Shown here in pieces: positions 11,145-20,300 of a stretch of DNA of 64,000 nt. Made by a program: the position numbers and the translations under genes. Source of the DNA: Coniferiporia sulphurascens (Eukaryota; Basidiomycota; Agaricomycetes; Hymenochaetales; Hymenochaetaceae); contig NBBA01000017.1 of NCBI GenBank assembly GCA_002794785.1, positions 682,001-746,000 of the forward strand. Direction: 5' to 3'. The notes under the pieces are model-generated. The model ran no database searches. It saw nothing but the letters and a program-made list of their open reading frames with translations, and was not told the DNA's origin. Numbering within the stretch: the first letter of the stretch is position 1; each line of letters starts with the position of its first letter.

Positions 11145-12026
11145 CTAAACACAAGGAAAGGGGGGGAGCGTACCTGATAGCTCCAAAAGGGCTGGGTCCG
11201 AGTCCTGGGTTCGTGGTCCGAGCATATGACGCATGTAATCCCATAGGAGGTCCAGGTCCATATCCTTGTTGGTTGGGTGGCCATCAAGGTCCATTGCGGC
11301 AAAGGCAAGCCGGATGGCACCCGAGGTCCTGTCCAAGAGGCGGTTCAAGTGCCCCGTTAGTTTAAGCCAGCGGTGCAAAACCGAGAGGCGGTGTTTGTCA
11401 GCCCACTCTGAATGGTGGACTGGGAGAGGGTCCCAAGGTGGCCATACATGTTGTATCCAAGGTTGGAAGGTGCTGCAGCTGCCTAGGATGTGGGCGGTCA
11501 ACTGTGTGGGCCAGGGGGGGTGGTTGTGCCACCTGCAATGCGAGATCAGGCCGTGTCTGTGCCGGTAGGCTGAGTCAAAGCTCAACCAGTAGCCCCCATA
11601 GGGACTGGTGCAACAGAGGACCTGAGTGACTGTGGAGAGCTCACTGCATGGGTGGTCGACCAAGTGCATGAGTAGCTTTCGAGGTCGGCGTGAGGGGAGG
11701 CCGAGTACCACCAAGTATTTGTCAGCGGTGGAGGCCAGTGGGCGTGTAAGCAAGAAAGTCCACCGATCCATGAGGATGTGGATGGCGACTTCTTTTAGCA
11801 CAGAGGTGGAGGGCTTCAGGTCGGATGGGGGGAGCTCGGTAGCTAGCTTTGCTTCCATGTCAGCCCATTCATTGCCGGGGATGTCCGAGTGACCGGGACA
11901 CCATACAAAGTGAATGGTAAGCTGGGGATATGAGTCCAGCAGAGTCTCCACACCCGCTTTCCAAATGTGGAGGAGGTGGGCACCAGGGGTGGTGGCCCAT
12001 GTGTGGAAAAGGTGGAGTGCAGTCAG
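11145..12026 (-). pseudogene. L-C LINE portion: RNase H end and ORF2 C-terminus
   Basis: Begins at the codons LTAL of RNase H at 12026 and continues METLLDSYPQLTIHFVWCPGHSDIPGNEWADMEAKL, DKYLVVLGLPSRRPRK, HGLISHCRWHNHPPWP, WPPWDPLPVHHSEWADKHRLSVLHRWLKLTGHLNRLLD to LELSGTLPPF. The 268-aa stretch from 11951 to 11145 is open. With only the last third of RNase H it cannot be an enzyme, but it retains all sequence downstream that may be needed for reverse-transcriptase recognition. The 3' UTR lies at 10837-11144. Confidence 0.85.
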
Positions 12027-13288
12027 CCTGACTAAAGGACGCCCTTGCAGGGCCCAACATACACGTGCACCTTCCTTGAGATATGGGGCCCGACAAACCC
12101 CTCCCGCTGTCCTTCACGCCGCACAGGCCTAAAGGTGAGATTAGAGCTACCCGACGTGCCAAAAGGTGTAGTGTGAGGGTCATGGCGCCATAGGCACTAC
12201 CCCACCACCCCCAGCCGCCTGGACTCACACCCCCCCGTACCCAATTGGTGATGTGAAGCACCACTGTGTGTCAAGGAATCAACTTAAGCCCGAATGGGAA
12301 TTACCCCCATTAGAACCCACGGAGGATTTAGTCCTCTCAAGCCAACAGAGGGAGCTATCCCCTGCCACTACGGCCCGCTCAGCGCACTGAGTTTCCCATG
12401 CCCTGGCACATGCTTCAGAACCCACATCAGCATCAGGTGTTACCCCAACACGCTCTGCAGGGAATACTCGGGGCCCGCATTTAAGGGTTTTCCCGCTTCT
12501 GGATCTGCAGCATACCAGAATCTCCGTGTCGCAGAGGGGTGGACCCCGACGCTTTTTACAGCCGCCAGGGAGTGCCTCTTACTAACCACCTCAAGGGGGC
12601 CCATCCCACCCAAGAGGCCCATGGTGTCCTGTCGCATTTCTGCATTGGATGGTTATTACTGCCACGCCATGTGTTATGAGACCCCTATCTCCTTTTAGCA
12701 ACTAGTGCTGTCATCAGAGACCCTTTCAGGAATTTGGGGAGCAGTTTTTGATATGACATGCTGGTCATCATGGCCTCAATGCAAGCGCATCAATCCTGGA
12801 GGATTAGACCCGACTTTCACTGAGCCCGAGGTTTCCCAGTTTTCACTGACCGCTAGTGGGCAGAGGGTTTCCTGACTCCCATGGAAACATTATTGTCGTG
12901 TTCCCCCCCAACTGGCACACTTTGCACCTTGCCCCGCTAACCGGGCCTGAGGGAATGACCAGCAGACCAGTCGAGGCACCACACCCCAAGAGGGCATGGC
13001 AGACATGAAGAGGAATCATCCTCACCGAGTTATCCCCCCAATGCAACATTAACAATGGGTTGCATACCCTCTGGCAAGCCCTAGAGCCCCTTTTGTGTCT
13101 TTGAAACCACTGTTACAGCAACTGGACGACCAGTGAGTGTGCACTCCGGAGGACTGGTGTGCAGTCAGTAGCCTTCTCTCATATCAACCTAGTAGTATAC
13201 CAGACCAGAGTATGGGTTGCTGTGACGAACCCCCAGACAACCCCCAGTGAAAACCAGAGATGGTGGTGGTAAGAGGACAAGAAGGATG
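12027..13288 (-). repeat. X segment, copy 1 (complete 5' end), about 1.26 kb
   Basis: GC-rich sequence unrelated to any LINE part. In the minus sense it starts CCATCCTTCTTGTCC followed closely by TACCACCACCATC; the LINE 5' UTR has CATCCTTCTTGACC then TAACCACCACCATC, about 25 of 29 matching positions. It ends in AAGGGCGTCCTTTA just before the LINE junction. Related copies are at 28262-28883 (first half, other orientation) and 55539-56559 (last three quarters). I see no convincing ORF; longest readings differ between copies. Origin unknown. Confidence 0.75.
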
Positions 13289-13772
13289 GTAGGCCACAGA
13301 GTGATGATCAATGATCGTTTCCATGGTTGGGTTAGCTGAGGACAGGTGCACCATGAATGTGGTCACAATGTTTCCCTTCACATTATATGAAGAGGATAGG
13401 ACCGGGACCTGGTCTGCGGTGGGGAGGGAGGTGAAGAACTCACATGACATCTTGGTAAGAGCCATCGCAGACTTCTGGTTTTCAGCACGAATGCCGACGG
13501 TTGGGGTGAGGACCAAGGTTGGGTCCTTGGCATACATTGTGGGCGGGGGGGGCACCTTCCATGTGTGCTTCTTCTTCTTTGGTGCCAGGACGATGACCGC
13601 CCCAGCAGCTGGGGCTGCTGGGGAGGGGTTGGGGGTTGTTGGTGGAGCCGCTGCCATGGCTACGCTTGCATAGGAGGCGGGGGCGGCTGTGCTGGCGGCC
13701 TGGGGGGCAGGTTGCTGTTGTTGTTGTTGCTGTTGCTGATGGGGGGGAGGCCTAGAGCTGATGGAGGCCATC

Positions 13773-14332
13773 TGTTACAATTTTTCCTTTACTTTCCATT
13801 ATGCGCTGACTCACTTCCTCTTCGTCATCATCAGTCAGTGCAACTCCCCCATTTCTCTGCCTTACTCATCCTTATTTCGCGTTGCACCATAAGATGCCAT
13901 GATGACGCCTTCATACATCATCATGACGTGCTTTGCTTACTGATCACTGTACTTGTATTACCAAGGCATTCCTTGGGGTTCCATGACCTTCTATAAGTCT
14001 GGTAAACATACCTAACCAAGTCGCTACAGTAGCAAACACATAGAATAGCATATAAGCATGTAACTTCAGTAGCACAAGCCCTAAGCTTGTGCTCTTTGTT
14101 CATACAAGCCCATTATCTGCTACCACCAGTTTACTGTGTGCCACTTGGCCATTAGTCGCTTCATTGTAACCCAACTCGCTCTGGAAGCCTCTCGCGACCA
14201 CATCGACGATCAGGAAGCCCCATTGACGATCCCCCTCGACTTACGACATCTAGGAAGCCCCATTGCTGTACCATCAGTTCCGATGATCAGGAAGCCCCGA
14301 CGTCAATCACTGTGTAACCATTGAGCTTAACA
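13773..14332 (+). mobile_element. Solo LTR, 560-bp family, copy a
   Basis: TGTTACAATTT...GAGCTTAACA with TG...CA ends, flanked by the 5-bp duplication CCATC (13768-13772 and 14333-14337) in the L-A ORF1. A CATATAAG box near 14049-14056 is followed after about 15 nt by a 9-bp inverted repeat, AGCACAAGC (14071-14079) and GCTTGTGCT (14085-14093). Short GATCAGGAAGCCCC-type direct repeats lie near 14208-14300. No ORF. Probably left by LTR-LTR recombination of a full element not present in the window. Confidence 0.92.
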
Positions 14333-15293
14333 CCATCTGACATGAAATAGGAGCTATGTCAGTTGTCAGGCGCTTGACTGCATCAGTCAGCACCCTCATT
14401 TCTGGGGTCATGGGGGCGGTGCCAGGGGTCCCGGTGGTGGCCGGGGCCCTTTGGGGGGGGCAAGCTGGGGCAAAGGGTTCCGGGAGGACAATTTCCGCCC
14501 CCTCCCTTGCGAAGTTGTAGGCCATCACCGCATTGCAGTAGATGATGTGCTGGGGGTCTTTCCTTTCTTGTGCAATGTTGGCCAGCATTGTTTGGATGTT
14601 CCAGAGGAGGTCGCCTACAAACTGTGCCGCCTTAATGTCGATGTCAGTGGTGGTGGCATCCCTGGTGTTCTGGTCAAAGTCGTCCAGGGCACGGGAGAGG
14701 GCGTGCATGAACCCTGCAGTATGGGGTTCGTGCTGTGCCTGGGTAGGGGGTCCTCTTGGGGTGAGAGGTGACATGGTGGCAGAGGAGTGTTTCCACCCAA
14801 GGCTTGCACCTCCCACTTGTTGCGGGGGGGTATGGGGGTCGACCGCCATTCCAGGGGCCATCTCGCCAAATTCATTGGAGCCATGGATCGACCCTACCAA
14901 GGCAGCTGGGGAGCTGGCTCGGGATGTTTGCCTTGACTCCATGCATGCCTGGGCAGTGAAGTCGTAGGCCAACACCAGTTGGGAGTCACTGATGGCCGGG
15001 GAGGGGGCGAGGACATCTGGGGAGGAAGTTGGGGCCAGGAGTGGGTTGGTGGTGGGGGTGGTGGGGGCCATTCTGTGTAGAGCAGCGGCGGTGGTGCCAG
15101 CAGCCTCCCAGTTGGTGGCGGCCCTGGCTGCCTGGTCGGCAGCATTGCTGGCCGATGAGGGAGGTGGGAGGGGTTGTCAAGAACGACATAGAGCATTCCG
15201 GTAGTCACTAGGGTTCAACATGGGGGAGTTTTAGCTGCCCACACTGGTCAATGGTGGTGGTTACTGGTCAAGAAGGATGTTGCATTAGCAAGG

Positions 15294-15518
15294 TACTGGA
15301 GCCTGTTAGCAATCATCTTCTCAAGTAGCTTGCCCAAGGTCTCCTCAAGGGTGATGGGGTGGTAGGATCGGGGGGAGAATGGGTCCTTCTTGTTCAGCTT
15401 CTGGAGCATTACAACTTTTGCCGTCCACCAGCAGGCTGGGTGGTGACCCAGTTGCAGGCAGTTGTTGAAAAGTGCAAGTACCTCATCTGGATAGGCATTG
15501 ACCACCCACTTAAGGGGG
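15294..15518 (-). pseudogene. L-B ORF2 RT N-terminal fragment
   Basis: Continuation of L-B beyond the L-A insertion. Read from 15518 downward: WVVNAYPDEVLALFNNCLQLGHHPACWWTAKVVMLQKLNKKDPFSPRSYHPITLEETLGKLLEKMIANRLQYLAN. These are the N-terminal RT blocks, ending at the L-A target CATTAGCAAGG (15283-15293). It remains open over this length. It is cut on its 5' side by the LTR at 15519-16077 and resumes at 16083. Confidence 0.87.
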
Positions 15519-16077
15519 TGTTACAATTTTCCTTTACTTTTCTCTTATTGCACTGACTCATTTCCACTTCATCATCATCAGTCAGCGCAACTCTCCCATT
15601 TCTCTCCCTTACTCATCCCTATTCACCTTACACCATCAGACACCATGATGATGCCTTATTGCACCATCATGACATGCTTTGCTTACTGATACCTCAACGT
15701 GTATTACCAAGACCTTCCTTGGGTTTCCATGACTTTCCATAGCCATGTAAATGACACTACACACAACCCTACAGTAACAAACACATAGAGTAGCATATAA
15801 GCATGTAACTTCAGTAGCACAAGCCCTAAGCTTGTGCTCTTTGTTCATACAAGCCCATTATCTGCTACCACCAGTCTACTGTACGCCCATTGGCAGTTAG
15901 TCGCTTCATCGAAACCTGACTCCGCTAAGAAGCACCTCGCGTCCACATTGTCGATCAGGAAGCCCCACCGACGATCACTCTTGACTTACGACATCTAGGA
16001 AGCCCCGTTGCTGTACCATCAGTTCTGACGATCAGGAAGCCCCGACGTCAATCACCATGTAACCATTGAGCTTAACA
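15519..16077 (+). mobile_element. Solo LTR, 560-bp family, copy b
   Basis: Same family as 13773-14332: TGTTACAATTT start, TTGAGCTTAACA end, 5-bp duplication GGGGG at 15514-15518 and 16078-16082. It lies inside L-B at the codons for the conserved PLKW motif. The CATATAAG box and the inverted repeat AGCACAAGC/GCTTGTGCT (15816-15838) are retained. It differs from copy a by scattered substitutions and small indels. Confidence 0.92.
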
Positions 16078-16082
16078 GGGGG

Positions 16083-16207
16083 CGATACCCAATCCCTGAA
16101 GGGCCTGGGGCTGACAAGTTGGATGTGTCGGCCAGTGCCCCTGTGAGCTCTGTGAAGAGTAGTGGTGGGGCAGCTGGGATAGGGGGAGGCAGGGGGCCGA
16201 AGCCTGA
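16083..16207 (-). pseudogene. L-B 5' end: endonuclease-RT linker
   Basis: Short remnant reading PAAPPLLFTELTGALADTSNLSAPGPSGIGYR from 16207 to 16083, the proline-rich linker before RT. L-B is truncated here, so it never carried endonuclease or ORF1. The next bases, CACCTTCCACTC at 16208-16219, are the target duplication and return to L-D on the plus strand. Confidence 0.85.
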
Positions 16208-16858
16208 CACCTTCCACTCATGGATATGACATGTATGGCCACCTTGGGACCCTCTCCCAGTCCACCACTCAGAGTGGGCTGATGAAAACCGCCTCCCAGT
16301 TCTGCGCTGTTGGCTCAAACTAACAGGGCATTTGAACTGCCTTTCTGACAGGACAGTGGGTGCCATCCAGTTGGCCTTTGCTGCGATGGAACTCGACAAC
16401 CACCCAACCAATGAAGATATGGACTTGGACCTCCTAAGGGAATGCATGCATTGTATGCTCAGACCATGAACCCAGGACTCGGACCCAGCCCTTTTGGAGC
16501 TATCAGGTATGCTTCCCCCTTTTCCTCTGGATTAGAGTCTGCCTTTTGAATTCCCTGGAATATGTCTCGGCCAGTGCCCTCTCCCTCCCTTTCCATTTCT
16601 AAGCTTCTTACTTTGCCTGCCCTCGCCCACTTGGTTTGTTCGTAGTGATATGTATCCCTTCTTCTTGTTTCCTTTTCATTCAATAGGGGCGCTTCACACT
16701 TTGGCACCCCTCAGGGAGCAGAGCCCCTGCCCAGTTTTGTGCAATGCGCAATGACGGGTGCCTCTGCTGTTATGTAGTTAGGGCCCCCCCTTTGGGGGGC
16801 AGCTTGTAATTATGTAATACTGCAGGAATAATAAAAAATAAAAAATAAAAATAAAAAA
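16208..16858 (+). pseudogene. L-D LINE right half: ORF2 C-terminus, 3' UTR and tail
   Basis: Resumes L-D after the L-B insertion: FHSWI, TGA in place of CGA near 16226, then HVWPPWDPLPVHHSEWADENRLPVLRCWLKLTGHLNCLSDRTVGAIQLAFAAMELDNHPTNEDMDLDLLRECMH to LELSGMLPPFPLD, with a stop at 16533-16535. The 3' UTR follows, with a C/G hairpin near 16785-16802, the conserved GTAATACTGCAGGAATAATAA end and an A-rich tail to 16858. Confidence 0.88.
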
Positions 16859-17014
16859 GCCTTCAAAGCCCCATTTGCCTTCAGCACCAGGAACAGACCA
16901 CAGGCTCAAGTCCAACCTACCCCTCCCGACTCACAGATCACGGTGCTGGCAGACATCATTAAACGCCTCTCAGTCAATGTCGGAAACCTCACCCACCAGG
17001 TCTCCTCCTTGGCC
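16859..17014 (+). pseudogene. L-E ORF1 fragment (left of L-F)
   Basis: Plus-strand ORF1 remnant reading approximately PDSQITVLADIIKRLSVNVGNLTHQVSSLA. It aligns with ALTNIVKQLSTEVTSISQQVSTL of the L-KL ORF1 and so marks the coiled-coil-like heptad region of that subfamily. It is broken at the 15-bp target GTCTCCTCCTTGGCC (17000-17014) by L-F and resumes at 23470. Its upstream part is not seen; L-D's tail abuts it, so L-D probably inserted into L-E with the rest beyond the left edge. Confidence 0.7.
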
Positions 17015-17336
17015 TTTTTTTTTTTTTTTTTTAAATTATTCCTGCAGTATTACATAATTACAAGCTGCCCCCCCAAAGGGGGGGCCCTAACTACATAACA
17101 ATGGAGGCGCCCATCATTGCACATCGCACAAAACTGGGCGGGGGCTCTGCTCCCTGTAGGGTGCCAAAGTGTGGAGAGCCCCTATTTAGTAACAAAGAGA
17201 ACATGAGAAGGAGGGATACATATCGTTACAAACCAACCAAGTGGATGAGGGCAGGTTAAGGTAAGAAACTTAGAAGTGGAAAGGGAGGGCGAGAGCGCCG
17301 GCCAAGATGTATCATGAGGAATTCGAAAGGCAAGTG

Positions 17337-20300
17337 CTAATCGATGGGGAAGGGGGGGAGCATACCTGATAGCTCCAAAATGGCTGGGTCCGAGTCCTGA
17401 GTCCGGGGTCCGAGCATATGATGCATGTAATCCTGTAGGAGGTCCACATCCATATCTTCGTCAGTTGGGTGGCTATCTAGGTCCATTGCAGCAAAAGACA
17501 GCCGGATGGCGCCTGCAGTGCAGTCGGAAAGGCGGTTGAGGTGCCCCATCAGCTTTAGCCAACAGTGCAGCACTGGGAGGCGGTTTTCGTCAGCCCACTC
17601 TGAGTGGTGGACTGGGAGAGGGTCCCGAGGTGGCCACATGCACTGTATCCATGGGTGGAAGGTGCTGCAGCCACCGAGGATGTGGGTGGTCGACTGCACG
17701 GGCCAAGGGGGGTGGTTGTGCCACCTGCAATGCGAGATCAGGCCATGCCTGTGCCGGTAGGCTGAGTCAAAGCTCAGCCAGTAGCCCCCATAGGGACCGG
17801 TGCAGCAGAGGACCTGGGCGACTGCCGATAGCTCAGGGCGTGGGTGGTCAACTGAATGCATGAGCAGCTTTTGAGGTCGGTGTGAAGGAGGGCCCTGGAC
17901 TGCCAAGTATTTGTCAGTGGTTGAGGTGAGGGGACAGGCCAGTGAGAAAGTCCACTGCTCCATGAGGGTGTGGATGGCGACCTCTTTTAGTGTGGAGGTG
18001 GATGGTTTAAGATCAGATGGGGGGAGCTCTGTCACCAGCTTCACTTCCATGTCAGCCCATTCATTACTGGGGATGTCCGAGTGTCTGGGGCACCATACGA
18101 AATGGACAGTGATCTGGGGGTAAGAGTCCAGCAGGGTCTCCACACCTGCTTTCCAGATGTGGAGGAGGTGGGCACTGGGGATGGCAGCCCAAGTGCAGAA
18201 GAGGTGGATGGCGGTCAGCGAATCAGACAGAAAGAAGATGTCCGATGCAATGCACAGTTGTGCCAGGAGGCGGCGTGCTACCCAGCCCAGGGCTGTGGCG
18301 AGGGAGAATTCCTCGGCATCCATGGCTGTGGCACAGGTGGTGGACTCCAGTCAACGGGATCGGAGTTGGGTGTGGCCAAGCATGGCACAGATGGCCGAGC
18401 CCGATTTATTGTCAATGCAGGAGCCGTTGGTGAACACTTGGACATGGGGGGTGAGGCCGAGTTGGTGTGCTGTGGTTACGAATTGTTTCTGAGTGTCAGC
18501 GCTAACTGGGGTGGCGGGGGTGGTGAATCGGACCCGGCCCTTCATGAAGGCTAGAGGATCCGTCCATGGGGGATGTGTGTATGCAGGGACCTGTTGGACC
18601 CAAGGGGCTCGGACCTGCAAAGAAAGGGAGAAAGGTCTGTTAGCTACGTTTTTAAAGAATTTTCGGCCAATAGAGTGAGGGGTGCGCCAGAGGCGCAGAG
18701 AATGGGTGGTCTTTATATACTCGAAATAGAAAGAAAGAGGGGGAAGTGAGCAAAGAAAATTTGTAGAATGGGGGGAGGCGCCCTTAAAAACGCCTAGAAT
18801 CCAGCAGCAGGCCGTGTTCTGTACTGCCTGTAGGCGGTTTACCAAAGTTTTTTGGCAGTGGCCATGGTACCATACTGGGGCTCCCCATGACAGGATGGAG
18901 CAGACGCAGGAGGTATATAGGTGACGAAGGAGGAGGGCCGAGATTCCATGTTGGGTGTTGCCCAGAATGCAGAGGGCGGCTAGCGTGGATAGTCCCTTGG
19001 AGCACATGCACTCGACATGGGGCTTGAAGGAGAGGCCCGGATCCCACCATATCCCCAACCACTGTAACGGGATTGAGGGGCGGATGAGGGTGTTGGTGTC
19101 GACTTGGACGCTGGCAGTGTCCCAGCCGTTGTAGCCGGTGCATCGCTGCAGGGGGTGAAAGTGGAGGCACTCCATCTTGGCTGCTTTGATGTTGAGACCA
19201 ATGGTGCTGAAGAGGGTGTCAAGTTGTTGGTATGCGTGGGCTAGGGCACAGCAGTTGGATGCCACTGAGGGACCTATGCAAATTAGTAGATGGTCATTGA
19301 CATATGCTAGGGCGGTGGTGCCGGCTTGGTGAAAGTGCCAGAGGACCATGCCTGCAAATATCATTGATAAGATAGGGGAGACTGGCGATCCTTGTGGGGT
19401 GCCGAAGTCAGGTTTGGGGGCGGTAGGGAGGGTGGTGCCATCAAAAGTGACAGTGACCTGCCGGTCCGTCATAAAGGACAGACACCAGTTGGCCATGTTG
19501 GGTGGGCAACCGAGGTCCAGTAGTTGTCGGTGGAGGAGTTGGGGGTGAACCAAGTCGAAGAAGCCCTGAATGTTGACCGCTAGGACCGAACAGACGAGGC
19601 CCTCTGAGTGGGCCTGCTCTGCAATCTGTAAAAGGTGTTGGGCGGTATCATAGACCGAATGGCCTTGGCGCCCCCTGTATTGGTTGGGTGGCAGCCAATC
19701 CCTTGTGTTAGTGAGAAACTGGAGCCGGTTAGCAATTATCTTTTCGAGCAGTTTCCCTAGGGTCTCCTCGAGGGTGATGGGCCGGTATGAACATGGCAAG
19801 AACAGGTCCTTCTTGTTGGGCTTCTGGAGCATAACTACTTTTGCCACCCGCCAGCACTCAGGGTGGTGCCCTAAGTGTAGGCAGTCATTGAAAAGTGTAA
19901 GAATCTCTTTGGGGTAAGTGTCCACCACCCATTTCAGGGGGCGGTAACCTATCCCCGAGAGGCCCGGAGCCGACAAGTTGGAGGTGTCGGACAGTGCCCC
20001 CGTAAGCCCCATGAGGAGTATGGGTGGGGCAGCTGGTTGGGGTGGTGGCAGCGGGGTGGTGGTTGCTGCCTGGGGGGGGGGGGGCATGAAGAAGGTTTCT
20101 CAAAAGAGCTCACCTTTCTTGTCATCCATCTGGGTGAAGGAGCCATCTCGCCATTTGAGCAAGGGGATAGGGGTAGGTCAGTTGCTGAGGCTGCGCTTGG
20201 CCCAGTTCCATATGTTGGAGGCATCCGCTTCCACTGCCTGGTCAGCATAGAACTGTCATTTGGCTGTCCTAACGCCCCTTTTGAAGGCACGTCGAGCTGA

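Larger units (their letters stand above)
10837..13288 (-). mobile_element. L-C: composite element, X segment fused to LINE 3' end
   Basis: The whole 2452-bp unit is flanked by a 13-bp duplication, GTAGGC(TG/CA)CAGAG, at 10824-10836 and 13289-13301, inside the L-A ORF1. The two differing bases fit opposite-strand decay of one original CpG. In the sense direction (minus) it begins CCATCCTTCTTGTCC, which resembles the LINE 5' end. It then runs through about 1.26 kb of non-LINE X sequence, then RNase H onward of a standard LINE, 3' UTR and TAA-rich tail. The duplication encloses X and LINE together, so they moved as one unit. This matches a non-autonomous retroelement mobilised by LINE proteins. 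Confidence 0.85.
10137..15221 (-). pseudogene. L-A ORF1 (gag-like, CCHC), split by two insertions
   Basis: The start codon is at 15219-15221 (M-L-N-P-S-D-Y-R-N-A-L). A TGA follows within about 15 codons where sister copies have CGA. The N-terminal part (14338-15221) is Ala/Pro-rich. The segment 13302-13772 contains a Gln run and the KKKKHTWKVPPPPTMYAKDPTLVLTP motif. The segment 10137-10836 carries SMVPCKDFLFGQNGHTITKKALMAEIRHNPAL and the knuckles CERCQGLGHGTKGC, CADCMGAHLTCNHRKSC and CNNCKGDHPATLLAC, ending MEEI. L-C (10837-13288) and an LTR (13773-14332) interrupt it. In function it would be the RNA-binding particle protein. Confidence 0.87.
5714..15282 (-). mobile_element. L-A: full-length Tad-like LINE with three nested insertions
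   Basis: It runs on the minus strand from its 5' terminus at 15282 (ACATCCTTCTTGACC type, shared with L-F and L-S) to a T-rich and ATT-repeat tail at 5714. The flanking duplication CATTAGCAAGG is at 5703-5713 and 15283-15293. Removing the insertions at 6321-6576, 10837-13288 and 13773-14332 leaves about 6.3 kb. The order is ORF1, ORF2, 3' UTR (5714-6035). Both ORFs are broken. It inserted into the RT of L-B, and three more elements later inserted into it, so it sits in the middle of a nest. Confidence 0.9.
282..16207 (-). mobile_element. L-B: Tad-like LINE, 5'-truncated, interrupted by four later insertions
   Basis: Read on the minus strand, L-B runs from the endonuclease-RT linker (16207) through RT, RNase H and 3' UTR to a poly(A) tail seen as a T run at 283-299. 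Its own sequence occupies 282-1500, 2847-3703, 5055-5713, 15283-15518 and 16078-16207. It is flanked by a 12-bp target duplication, CACCTTCCACTC, at 270-281 and 16208-16219. The 3' UTR differs from most copies here: a GTGGCCCC/GGGGCC hairpin at 336-354 replaces the poly-C/poly-G hairpin. L-T at 3704-5054 shares this 3' end, so the two define a separate subfamily. Confidence 0.88.

Noticed and set aside
12294..12698. 134-codon plus-strand ORF in X copy 1
   Set aside because: It runs against the X-LINE sense and is not kept in copy 3, so it is more likely chance in GC-rich DNA.
14071..14093. Inverted repeat with flanking T-rich sequence as an intrinsic terminator
   Set aside because: It lies in a eukaryotic LTR next to a TATA box and recurs in all three LTR copies; a bacterial-type terminator makes no sense here.
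14208..14300. GATCAGGAAGCCCC repeats as a CRISPR-like array
   Set aside because: Only a few imperfect units with irregular spacing within an LTR, and the host is a fungus.
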